Assembly: GCA_021234155.1 (NCBI GenBank)
Contig: JAJEKV010000040.1
Coordinates: 126,001-190,000 of the forward strand
From: Isoetes taiwanensis
Lineage: Eukaryota > Streptophyta > Lycopodiopsida > Isoetales > Isoetaceae
DNA length: 64,000 nt
Direction: 5' to 3'
The notes under the pieces are model-generated. The model had not been told where the DNA came from and searched no databases. It worked only from the letters and a program-made list of their open reading frames with translations. The translations under genes were made by a program, and so were the position numbers. Below, piece by piece: positions 36,408 through 46,065 of this stretch (position 1 is its first letter; each line of letters begins with the position of its first letter).

Positions 36408-36570
36408 TTGGACCATTGAAAAAAAAAAAGCTAAATCAACGACTAAGAAATGGTGCACTCTAGATGTACGCATTAGTACATCCATTCAAATACGCCATGA
36501 AATCTTAGGAAAACCTTTGTGAAAAGCGTACAAAAACACAAAGAAAACCCCCTGTTATTATGCTACATAT
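36408..36570 (-). mobile_element. MITE-like repeat, second copy
   Basis: Reverse-complement copy of 32,836-33,005. It ends on the right at 'aaaaccccctgttattatgcta'. Confidence 0.65.
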
Positions 36571-36829
36571 GAACACAACTACTATTGGCAGTGATGGTGG
36601 CAAGTCAGAGACAACTACTCTTGGCGTTGATGGTGGCTACTAAAAGGCCATAGTTGCAATCGCATGCATGGGCCAATCTTGCCATGGTCTTATAGATTAG
36701 TGGAAAAATATATAAGGAAGTTCACTTTAGTCCTCTTGGACTATGCTGAGAGCTTTAAAAGTTCTAGTCATGCTGCAATGTATTGGCAATACATACATAA
36801 TTCACTACAAAATTAAAGCCCCTATTTAT

Positions 36830-37200
36830 CGCCTATTACGACGCCCGACGCCGTTTAGGCGCCGATGATCGACGCCAAACGCCGATAAACGACGCCTATT
36901 TCGACGCCTGAGCGCCGATAAACGACCTTTATAAGGCGTCGCTATATACGCCGCGAACCGCGGGCCTTTAAAGCGACGACCGACGCCGTTTCAACGACGC
37001 CACGCGGACATGCACGCTTACGCCACGGGCGGGCGCGGGCGTCGCATGAAGTGTTGTCGACGTGGGGCAGCCGACGTGTTTGACGCCGCTTAACGACGCC
37101 ACGCGACATCGCGGTACCACGCGCCGGGCGGCGGGGCATGGGCATACCCGCCATTGGCGACGTGGCAGGACCACTTTATATAACGCCGTTTAACGACGTT
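36830..37200 (+). repeat. Left subterminal CpG-rich repeats of the CACTA element
   Basis: About fifteen copies of a 10-14-bp motif related to 'gacgcc(g)tttaacgac' and 'gccgataaacgacgcc' in both orientations. Confidence 0.85.
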
Positions 37201-37483
37201 GCCTCACGGTATTAAATTTTTTTTTTTTTAATTTTTTTAAATTTTTTTTATAAATTGAAAAAATAATAATAACACATTTATTATGAATGAAGTTAATACA
37301 TTTAATTTAAAGCCTATAAAATGAATTTAACCAATAAAGAAATATAAGATTTTAACGTCATTAAATGATGTCGCTTTAAATATATTAAAAAAAATACAAA
37401 AAAATAAATGAAGCCCCAATTTTTTTAGCTAAATACATTAATCAATAAATTAAGCTAAATACATTAATCAATACATTAAGCAT

Positions 37484-37870
37484 ATTGAAAATTAAATGCT
37501 TACCCGGTACAAGGAGTAAAGTTGTTTTGCACAAACAACGATTTGCTGGGGAGTGTACATGCAAAACAATAAATTCAATTATTAGTAAAATATTAGTATA
37601 AATAAACAACTTAAAAAAAAAAAAAAATATGGAAAATCAATGGGGAGGGGTGGTTTCAATGACGTCCCTTCTTGGATAACAATTTAACCTAAATAAAGCA
37701 TTAGTATTTTATTAGCGTATTGAAAAAATTAAATCCTTACCTGAAGAGGTGCCAACTTGTTTTTGCAAGAACAACACATTTTGCTAGGAGTGTAAATGCA
37801 AAAACAAAAATTCAATGATTAGAAAGAAATAGTATAAAACAACTAATAAGGAAAAATTTTGGAAAGAAGA
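37484..37870 (-). repeat. Two tandem exon-like units inside the CACTA element
   Basis: Two units about 235 bp apart (37,484-37,640 and 37,718-37,870) share 'gtattgaaaa(a)attaaat', 'cttacc', 'gagtgta(c/a)atgcaaaa' and 'aattcaat'. On the minus strand each has an AG|CAAA(T) and an (A/G)G|GTAAG(C/G) about 45 bases apart, like duplicated mini-exons of a lost gene. No longer protein can be assembled. Confidence 0.5.
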
Positions 37871-38090
37871 AATGGAAGAATTCAAGAAGAAAAGGCTAAG
37901 AAGAAGAGGAGGAACTGAAAAATGGGGAGGAAGAATGGAAGAAGATGAAGCTAAGAGGAGGATTAAGAGTAAGAATTTGAATAAGAGGAGGAAGAAGTAG
38001 TATAAGAGGAGGAAGAATCAAGAAGAAGATGACAAAGGAATGGAAGAATATGTATGGAAGAAGGATGCAAGAATGGAAGAAGAAGAATGA
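37840..38090 (+). other. Purine-rich (GAAGA) tract
   Basis: About 250 bases almost entirely A and G on the plus strand. Open frames here encode Glu/Lys/Arg or, on the other strand, Phe/Leu/Ser, and are composition artefacts. Confidence 0.8.
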
Positions 38091-38319
38091 AGGTTGAAGG
38101 AAGAACAAACAACAAATATAAAAAGCCCTAAATCTACCCAAAAACAAGTTTAGATTCAAAACGAAGTTGGTTGATCCGCAGGCACATACCTTATGAAGCT
38201 TGTCTTACACTTAGAATAGACCCCTAAAGTAGATCCGCTACGAAAATCGCCAAAAAACGCCCTCCATAAGCTTTGTTTGTCGAAAATAAAGGGCGGATTG
38301 CCACCGCTTTGATGAAATC

Positions 38320-38400
38320 ATGTGTCGCCGCTTAACGACGCCGCGTGACGCCGTAAACGACGACAAAAACGCCGCTGAACGACGCTTTAACGACGCTTTT
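38320..38400 (+). repeat. Internal island of the CACTA subterminal repeat
   Basis: 'cgccgcttaacgacgccgcg' and further 'aacgacg' words recur 1.5 kb from the left end, separate from both ends. This suggests a nested or rearranged element end. Confidence 0.7.
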
Positions 38401-39339
38401 TTTTTTACAACCAAAAAAAAAAAAAAATAGTATAGAATGCATGTACACTTGATACATGGGTTTATTTAACCTGGATAGGGGTTTATTTGACTTGCTACAC
38501 CCGTTCATTAGAGGTAATTTGAGATCTCCTTTTGTCCCCATAAGAATCCTCCAATAGAATGACTACTCTACATCAAACCGCAATTAACGCAAAGATTAAC
38601 AACTTCATTGTCGCCGCTTTTTCCCTATAACTTTTGATCTACTCGAAAAAATGTCAAGCGCTTGTTGCATTAGATGCGTAATGAAAAAGATCTTTCAAAT
38701 GATATATGGTTATGATGTATTTCAATACAAGCCATATGTGTTAACCTTAAAAAAAATATGATTTTTTGTTCTTTTCTTATATATTTACATCCCAAAAGAT
38801 ATAACAATGGGTTGTCATTAGAAAGATCTTGAGGAGAGATCTAATCCATTGCCACAAATAGTGTTCGGACCTGAGTTTTTGATCAAAAGTTATAGTAGAA
38901 AAATGACACCAAAAGTTAGTTAGAACTGCATTAATTATCACGCCACATAATACTGGAATAAAATACTTGGAGCTCTTCTCTTATTGGACAGTTTAAAAAG
39001 CTGATGTGGCTTTTTAAGCATCCCTTAATGGGACAAAATGAGATCTCAAATTACCTCTAATGAAAGTTATGAAATATACCACCATGAAAATGTTCAATGT
39101 TTTGTGGTACATCCGTTGAGCTATGAGGTATATAATACGATGATGATAACTAGTAATACCTTACCTGCTACGATAACTAATACCTTACCAACATGCAAAG
39201 ATGTAGTTTTTCTTAAAATTTTATTTTGTTAGATTTAAAAAGGTTAGGTTTCCACCAATAGTATATGTAGCTACGTGTTCGCTTGTTACGACGACATATA
39301 TCATAACATATATATGTTCTTATGTTTGTCCTCCTGAAT

Positions 39340-39600
39340 CCGGCCGTTGATCCGAGATCCTACGGCTCACGTGGCTTTGGGACGTATCCTATGGCCCAGG
39401 TGGCTTGGGAGTTTGTGACCGATTATATGTAAGCGATCCTACGATCCAGGTTGATCTGATCCTGACCGTTGGTCCGAGATCCTACGGCTCACATTGCTTT
39501 AGATATATCCTACATGATCCTACGGTCCAGATTGATCATAATCCTTGGTCCAAGATCCTACGGCTCACATTGCATGCTCGGGCCTTGGTATTTTCAACAA
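39340..39600 (+). repeat. Degenerate repeats of 'gagatcctacggctcac'
   Basis: The block '(g)gtcc(g/a)agatcctacggctcac' occurs at about 39,348, 39,473 and 39,548, with 'atcctac(g)' words between. Spacing is irregular (125 and 75 bp). Confidence 0.75.
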
Positions 39601-39639
39601 ATCTTAAGGAAAGGCTTTTAAAATTTTTTATGTTATTGG

Positions 39640-39700
39640 GGGGATTCGAACCCTGGTCATTAACCCCCCAGCCCCCCATTCTAACCATTAGACCAAGCAT
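39640..39700 (-). ncRNA. tRNA-like / SINE head with pol III A and B boxes
   Basis: On the minus strand: TGGTCTAATGGTTAG (A box, 39,695-39,681) and GGTTCGAATCC (B box, 39,652-39,642), start-to-start spacing 43 bases, as in a tRNA. The stretch between (a G-run, CTG, another G-run) cannot form a proper anticodon arm and no acceptor stem is visible, so this is a decayed tRNA or the head of a tRNA-derived SINE, not a functional tRNA gene. Confidence 0.65.
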
Positions 39701-39784
39701 TAATTCTATGAATAATTTATGTTTCAAATATACTTAAAGGTAATGTTTTAATTAAGATAAAATAGAATATAACATTCTAGATAA

Positions 39785-39990
39785 TTCAAGAAAGTTCTGG
39801 AGGCTCTTGAAAGTTCTAAAATCTTCTAGAATGTTCTAGAAAGTTCTAGAATTCTAAATTGGAATATAAGAGAATCTAGGGGAAATCTAAGAGAACCCTC
39901 TTTGGGAAATAGGGAAATACTTCCAGAAAGTTCTGGGATGTTTTGAAAGTTTCAGAATGTTCCAGAAAGTTCTAGAATGTTTTAGAAATT
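39785..39990 (+). repeat. 10-bp periodic TTCTAGAA array (heat-shock-element-like)
   Basis: At 39,824-39,851 TTC and GAA alternate at exact 5-bp spacing for six units (TTCTAGAATG, TTCTAGAAAG, TTCTAGAA). Looser units precede (39,785-39,816) and a second cluster follows at about 39,921-39,990 (ccagaaagttctgg, ttccagaaagttctagaatg). This fits the perfect heat-shock-factor consensus but may simply be a 10-bp minisatellite. Confidence 0.8.
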
Positions 39991-39999
39991 TGTAAAATG

Positions 40000-40420
40000 T
40001 AAGGGAATCTAGGAGAATTAAAGGGAATCTAAGGAAATCTCATAAATTATAAGAGAATCTAGGAAGATATTTACAAGTCTAAAGGAATCTCTTAAAATCT
40101 AGTTGAATCTAGGGGAATCTTCATAATATCTAAGGGAATCTAAAAAGATCTTGATGAAATCTTAGAGTTTTTTTAAGATTTTGCAAAGAGCCACAATAGA
40201 ATGTTCTAAAATGTTTCATAATAAAGGTATACAATATAAATCTTGGAAAAAAAATGTTCTAGATCCAGTCTAAAAATAGAAAGTGTTTTAGACATATTGC
40301 ACAGATCCAAGATAGATTATTTTGGAAGCTTTTAAATGCTCATGGGTAAGCACTTCAATCAAAATAGAAAATTCTAAGAGAATCTAAGGGAATCTTCATG
40401 AATGCTAAAGTTGAAGAATA
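40000..40420 (+). repeat. Degenerate 'aagggaatct' minisatellite
   Basis: Many words of the form '(a/g)(g/a)gaatct(a)ag' at roughly 10-20-bp spacing, continuing on from the TTCTAGAA array. Confidence 0.7.
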
Positions 40421-40488
40421 TAAGGAAATGCTAAAATTGAATTTGCCTTTGTTGGAACATGCAACCGTAGGGGCGTGTTAAATTTTTT

Positions 40489-40491
<3 letters not shown>

Positions 40492-40577
<86 letters not shown>
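40492..40577. repeat. (TA)n microsatellite
   Basis: About 40 TA dinucleotides with one or two interruptions. Confidence 0.97.
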
Positions 40578-40580
<3 letters not shown>

Positions 40581-40659
40581 TTTTTTAATTTTGTCCCCTG
40601 CTATGAGAACTAATACCCTACCAACATGCGAAGATGTAGTTTATCTCAACAAGCTAGCT

Positions 40660-41325
40660 GACTTAGGAAGCACGTAAAAAATCGAATTTAAGTCCCGTAC
40701 TATGCATTAATTACTTAATTTACTTAATGTCTTGCTACGCAAAAGCGGGCCTTGACTTCTAACCGCCACAACGGAGGAGTATGTGTCCAAACTCCATTCC
40801 GCCAGTTCCCCTTGCCCGGCGTTCTCAACCGCATGTGATCGGCCACGCCCCAAGTGCAAAAGACCAAAACTTCGGCACGACCAAACGCAAACCCCCGCGA
40901 AGAACACGGCAACTCATAGGTTTATTTTTTGAGGCTCTATCCTTGTCAGTTGACTAGGACCTTGGCGCTGTCTTGAGGTAGAGGGGGTGTTGGCCTTGAG
41001 CACGGACCCTAAAACCACCGGGCGGAATTTTGCCCCAAAATTCCTCCCGAAGGCCCAAGCACGGGGGGCAACTTCCCTCTGCGAACCGCGTGATCTGTCT
41101 GCCGCCAATGGACTCGGAACGTCGACATTGCCCTAGGGACCAAGTTTTGTGGCAGAAGCCCCCCCTTATCGAAGAAGAAGCCAAACCATTCTCATGTGCA
41201 ACACACTGTGAGTCAATTGGCCTAGGAGGTGGCTGGCGAACCGCAATGTGGGCGTAAGTGTTTCTTTCTTTTGCAAAACCAGGCCGCGGTAACTTGGTCC
41301 CTAGGGTAATTTTGGCATTCAGGAC
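40660..41325 (+). repeat. Direct repeat R1, copy 1 (about 670 bp)
   Basis: Matches 41,779-42,465 throughout (for example 'tactatgcattaattactta', 'ggaccttggcgc', 'cctagggacc', 'ggtaattttggcattc'). The copies start 1,119 bp apart and are separated by about 450 bp of unique sequence. Differences are mostly small indels. They may be LTRs of a small element, or a tandem duplication followed by deletion. The region is GC-richer than its surroundings; no frame is conserved between copies. Confidence 0.85.
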
Positions 41326-41778
41326 GATGTGGCTAAGTCGGATCGGCATTTCGAACCTCGCCAAGAATGCTCCGGAACGACAAAACACTTTGGTTTCTAA
41401 TCGCCGCCAGCGGACGCTTCAAGGGTTTGATATGTTCTCCTGACGGATGTTGGATTTTTGGACCTTCTGGACCAGGTTCACGGAACAAAGGATTCAACTG
41501 GTTGGGATCACGGAACCAGATCCCGGAGTGTGGTCTTTAGCGTCGACGCCCATGAAAGGCCGCCAGAAAGGCTGCCTCGGGAAGCTTTTTGGGGCTCGCC
41601 TCTTCTGGACTCTCCCTCTAATGAGGAGGCCTTGCACGGTCCTGGCCTTGTTTGACTTGGGCAAGTGTGCCGCCTCTCGGCTGCCCAACAAAGTTTGCTC
41701 CTGGACCGTTCCTAGTGCAAACTATTTGATCTAAAACCATATCCAAAATTTTTGAAAGTTGGCCTGTATGTTGGCGAT

Positions 41779-42465
41779 GACTTAGGAAGCTAGTCGACAA
41801 AAATCAGAATTTAAGTCCCGTACTATGCATTAATTACTTAATTTACTTTAATGTCTTTACCGCAAAGTGCCCTTGACTTCTAAGCGCCACAACGGGAGGA
41901 GTATGAGGTCTAAACTCCATTCCGTCAGTTCCTTTTGCTTGCGTTCTCAACTGCGATTTGATCGGCCACGTCCCAAGTGCAAAAGACCAAAACTTCGGCA
42001 CCCAAAATGCAAATCTGCTAGAACCCGGCAACTCATAGGGTTTACGTTTTAGGAGGCTCTATCCTTGTCGATTTGACTAGGACCTTGGCGCCGTCTTGAG
42101 GTAGAGGGGGGGTGTTGGCGTGAGCACAGGACCCTAAAAACCACCGGCAGCTTTGCCCCAAAATTCCTCTCCGGAAGGCCACGGCGACGGGGACGGCAAC
42201 TTCCCTCCTGGAACCGCATTGATCCGTCGCCTGCCAATGGACTCGTTAACGTCGACATTGCCCTAGGGACCCAAGTTTTGTGGCCGAAGCCCACCCCCTT
42301 CTCGAAGAAGCCAAACTATCTCATGTGCAACACACTCGTAGTCAATAATTGGCCTAGGAGGTGGTCTGGTATGAATCCGCGAATGTAGGGCGTAAGTGTG
42401 TCGCTTTTTGCAAAACCGACCGCGGTAACTTAGTCCATAGGGTAATTTTGGCATTCCAAACGATA
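41779..42465 (+). repeat. Direct repeat R1, copy 2
   Basis: Second copy of 40,660-41,325, beginning 'gacttaggaagc'. It is followed by a poly(A) run (about 42,508-42,527) and the right subterminal repeats of the CACTA element. Confidence 0.85.
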
Positions 42466-42529
42466 AGCGGTTTACCGGTAATTAATTTTTTTTCAGACGT
42501 TTTTTCAAAAAAAAAAAAAAAAAAAAACG

Positions 42530-43050
42530 CCGCTAACGTCCATCGCGGCTTATACGGGCGCCTGGCGACAATGAGCGGCAGCGCGGACGATGCCGGGCGG
42601 GCCGGGCAAACCGCTACCACGCCGATATTCTAGCGTCGTTTAACGACGTCACGACCGACGCAGAGGACACTTTGGCGTGCTTTACCGGCATGTCGGCAAG
42701 AAGCCAATGGCCGACCGGTCACGCCGATTTTTAGTCGTTCAACGACGCCATGTCGGCGATGGCGTAACACGGTGGCGTGCCACCGCATGTCGCCAGCCAA
42801 GCTAGCCCCGGATAAAGCACGCCGATCCACGAGGCGGCGTTAAACGACGTTTTTGTGCACGCGGGCACACACGACGCTTGCCGCCTTGGCGGCATTACCC
42901 ATGCCCACGTAGGCCAATCCGGACACGTCAGCCACGAAACGTCGTTGAACGACGCCGAACGACGTTATCGTCGTTGAACGACGATGTCGCCGATATTCGA
43001 CGGCGACCCGCCGTTCTTCGACGTCGCGACGTCGTTGGACGTCGACTATC
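42530..43050 (+). repeat. Right subterminal CpG-rich repeats of the CACTA element
   Basis: Dense '(c)gtcgttgaacgacg', 'gcgtcgtttaacgacgtc' and related words, the inverted counterpart of those at 36,830-37,200. Confidence 0.85.
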
Positions 43051-43285
43051 CCTTGTAGTGATTTCAGATTAAGATGTTGGTGTATGGCCATTACTTCGTT
43101 ATATCTTAAACAATGATAAACTTTCAATTATTCATCTGGTATTTACGTGAGGAGCTTCATGCAGTGGTTGGGACTATGATATAATTGTAACTGTTGTGAA
43201 TTCATATGCTTGAAATGGTTAGCTACAAGTTAAGATTTTGCCCTAAAATTCTTCCAATACAACAGGCAACACATCACTACCATTA

Positions 43286-43704
43286 ACATTAATTAACATA
43301 AACCATTGCATCCAACACATTTAAATTAAAATCCCCTGAAACCCCCTTTGGTTTGGGTGCATATTCACACGGGGGGTTATGTACGGTAGCGAGAGCCCCT
43401 ATTAACTTACAATACATGTACAAAATCAACACCATTAAGTACATCTCCTCAAATCTTATAGTATTTTGCAAGCCTCAATATATAGTATACAAAAAACTGT
43501 ACAGGCATAACTATACAGGCATACCCCACAAATGAGGATTGTGATGTACAGTCCAGATCAAGGAATAAAGGCCAAATATGCCTATCCCACAGCTCTCGTT
43601 ACCCGAAGTAACCCCCCGTGTGAAGATGCACCCAAACCAAAGGGGGTTTCAGGGGGATTTTAATTTAAATATGTTGGATGCAATGGTTTATGCTAATTAA
43701 TGTC
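43286..43704. mobile_element. Foldback MITE with about 113-bp inverted arms
   Basis: Left arm 43,286-43,399 and right arm 43,592-43,704 are near-perfect reverse complements (acattaatta, taaaccattgcatccaac, tttggtttgggtgca, acacggggggtta). The core of about 190 bp holds no gene. Related sequences: a solo right arm at 34,127 and the core plus right arm at 60,620-60,848. Confidence 0.9.
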
Positions 43705-44573
43705 AAAGAGGCCTCTGTATATGCTGTTGACTGGCATCTTGAGCGAACATGCATTTGACATGCAATGGGTCTAAGAAAATTCTGGCAAAAACAACTCCCT
43801 TACCTAAGAAAAAGCCATATTCTCTTTTTTTTTTTTTTTTTTTTTTTTATTATTATTACTAGATATATGTCTGAAGATACATAAATAGATATGATGTTTG
43901 GAAAAAGGTGCTCCTTGGTGACCCATGATTTATTTGGTTTTTAAAGTAATTCGAGTTCAAAAGCAGAATGATCACACACTTTGAAGCACATTGCATACCT
44001 GTTTGAGTGGCAATTATGTGCCAGTGGCTATTCCAAAAAGAAAAAGATCACTGCAAAATAAAAAGAGCGGATTGAGTTATGACCTGGCATTTCCAGAATA
44101 ATATGACAACTAATGGATTCAAGGTTTTTCTCCCATCATGAATTATCTTAGGTTCAAGTAATTGTTTCAAGACACATAAAGGTGTGGATCTTTTAGCATT
44201 TGATTATGTGAATAATATGATAATTGGCTTTTGTTGCATGGTCGTTTATTAAAAAATACCTAACGTGAAGTTTAGGGCTAGACCGTTTTGGTGCCGGATG
44301 GAGGTCTACGGCCATAGAAAAGCTCCGGCCAGGTCATCAAAACTGCAAGATGAAGTTCCTATTAACGGTATGTGCCAGCTTTTTTCGGTTACAGAGGTCT
44401 TAAGATATGTACAGGTTTTTGTTAAAAATGGCCTTTAGATAAGAACAGGCGGTAGCACTTTTGCCTTCTGCTGTATTTAAGCATGTGTTTGTTTCCTATT
44501 TCGGCCATAGCACAATGCAGATTGCTTGATCACGGTTGTAGTGCTCACATATGCTGGCTACCAGAGCTGAGCT

Positions 44574-44922
44574 ATGGGGAGAAAGAAGGGTGACCTTAAT
44601 CTGGCCACCAAGAAAAGGATGGCAGAGGAGAAGGCTAGTGCCAGTAGCAAGAAGAAATTATTTGATTTTCATAAGAAATTGAGTGTAGCCAGCCCAAAAA
44701 TGGCTCCTGATCCAGTGAATATGGATGGCAGTGGGAGAATGATTGATACACCAGTGGATGCAGCTATTGCCCATAATGAAAATTCGAATCAAATGATGGG
44801 TACTCCAAAGGCATGAAGTCTTTGGAACAAGTTGGATTTAAGAAGAACAATGAAGATGGCAAAACAATCGCACCACACAAATCTCTCAGGTTTGATCATG
44901 TAGATTTAGCACTTGTACATTG
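44574..44922 (+). pseudogene. Unrecognised basic protein, frameshifted
   Basis: ATG at 44,574 opens MGRKKGDLNLATKKRMAEEK, a Lys-rich start, and runs 80 codons to a stop at 44,814-44,816. A shifted frame just before that stop continues SLEQVGFKKNNEDGKTIAPH and SLRFDHVDLALV to a stop at about 44,922, so a single frameshift probably broke one reading frame of about 115 residues. A TATTTAA lies 100 bases upstream and a splice-like ag|gtatgt at 44,368. It could be the first exon of a gene, or ORF1 of a retroelement; I recognise no family. Confidence 0.4.
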
Positions 44923-44929
44923 ATGTATG

Positions 44930-46030
44930 AATTATAGCTCTGTTTAGCCATTTGGGGTAACTCTTTCTAGATAAATCTGGCTATGAATAATGACATTTGT
45001 AGATCTAGGTTACTAGTTTTACTGGAATGCTGCCTATGAATTATTATGGCATGATTGCAATAGATTTATATGTAAACTGTAAGTAGAATCTTGTTAAATA
45101 GTAGCATATGACTTGTGATTCCAAAGGAAATAGATAGATTTAATAATGCTCCCCCCGTAGTTGCTTGGACAGAGCTTCCATAATTCTTTATACAAGAAAA
45201 TTTGAAAAATAATTTGACAATTACGATGTATGCTTGATGTTTGGGCACCGAATTTTACCATAATTGTTAAGGAAAGCTTGTCTACATAAACGATGAGGCT
45301 TTGTTATGTTGTTAATTAATCTTTGGTCTTATAAGTTAGAGGAGAGATGTACAGCAGCAGTAGAAATATCAGGAATAAGCCATTTATTGCTGTGCTTCTA
45401 AATAATAAGGTTGATAGCAGGCAGGTTTGATGGCAGTATTGCAAGCATGAACCATTGTAAATAAGCTCTATTACTGATGCTTTGTGAATAAGTTATTTAG
45501 GACATTAGAAATTTATGTTTAAAGGTTTCTAATGTCTTTTTGCTGAAACTGACCTTACCCAATGTAATGTTTGTATTAAACAAGCAGGGTGAAGGGTGAT
45601 AAACTTATAGAATCTTATGACACCTGCTACCCTAAACAAAACAACCATTCTGATGCTTGTGTTTGTTTTTTTTTGTGGTGGTGTAACAGGATTCTATACT
45701 CCCTGCTATATTTTTTCATAAATAGAAGTATTGGCAAAGATCAAGAAACTATTATGGACAAGTGAATCTAAGACAAAGATCTTCGGATGTTCTCTAGGGT
45801 ATTCTGACCCTGGTGGTATTTAATGTTTTGTTAAAACACATTTATTGACAAGGTATATTGTATTTATTGTATTTATTTGACTTTAAGGTAAAAAATATTT
45901 GAATTTCAATTATTTTGAGATTATGTAACCAGATCTTGGCCTTGTATTGAAGTCACCTTTTCAATAGAAGGACTGCTTATTGAATCCTTATTTTCTTGTA
46001 AAGGTCTTAAGGATTATGGTCCGCTTTTTT
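44930..46030. other. No gene seen
   Basis: AT-rich remainder of the copy-A-specific segment. Confidence 0.5.
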
Positions 46031-46034
46031 TTGC

Positions 46035-46065
<31 letters not shown>

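Larger units (their letters stand above)
36803..43060. mobile_element. CACTA (En/Spm) DNA transposon, 6,258 bp, non-autonomous
   Basis: The left end CACTACAA (36,803-36,810) and right end TTGTAGTG (43,053-43,060) are inverted, and both are flanked by ATT (36,800-36,802 and 43,061-43,063), the 3-bp target duplication of CACTA elements. Inside each end are hundreds of bases of CpG-rich repeats built on 'cgacgcc', 'gccg' and 'aacgac(g)', the expected subterminal transposase-binding repeats, found nowhere else in the window. No TNP2-like transposase frame is visible, so it would need a helper. The interior is a mosaic: short exon-like repeats, a tRNA-like fragment, a TTCTAGAA array, a TA microsatellite and a 670-bp direct duplication. 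Abundant undecayed CpG at the ends suggests recent activity. Confidence 0.9.
43825..46065. other. 2.2-kb segment between two poly(T) tracts, present only in copy A
   Basis: Copy A has a T run at 43,825-43,848, 2.2 kb of sequence and a second T run at 46,037-46,065; copy B has a single short T tract (60,951-60,970) at the equivalent place, with the same flanks on both sides. It is either an insertion into the LINE poly(A) tail in copy A or a loss by recombination between T tracts in copy B. The segment includes the frame at 44,574-44,922. Confidence 0.8.

Noticed and set aside
39640-39700. A functional tRNA gene
   Set aside because: A and B boxes are good, but no anticodon arm or acceptor stem can be formed.
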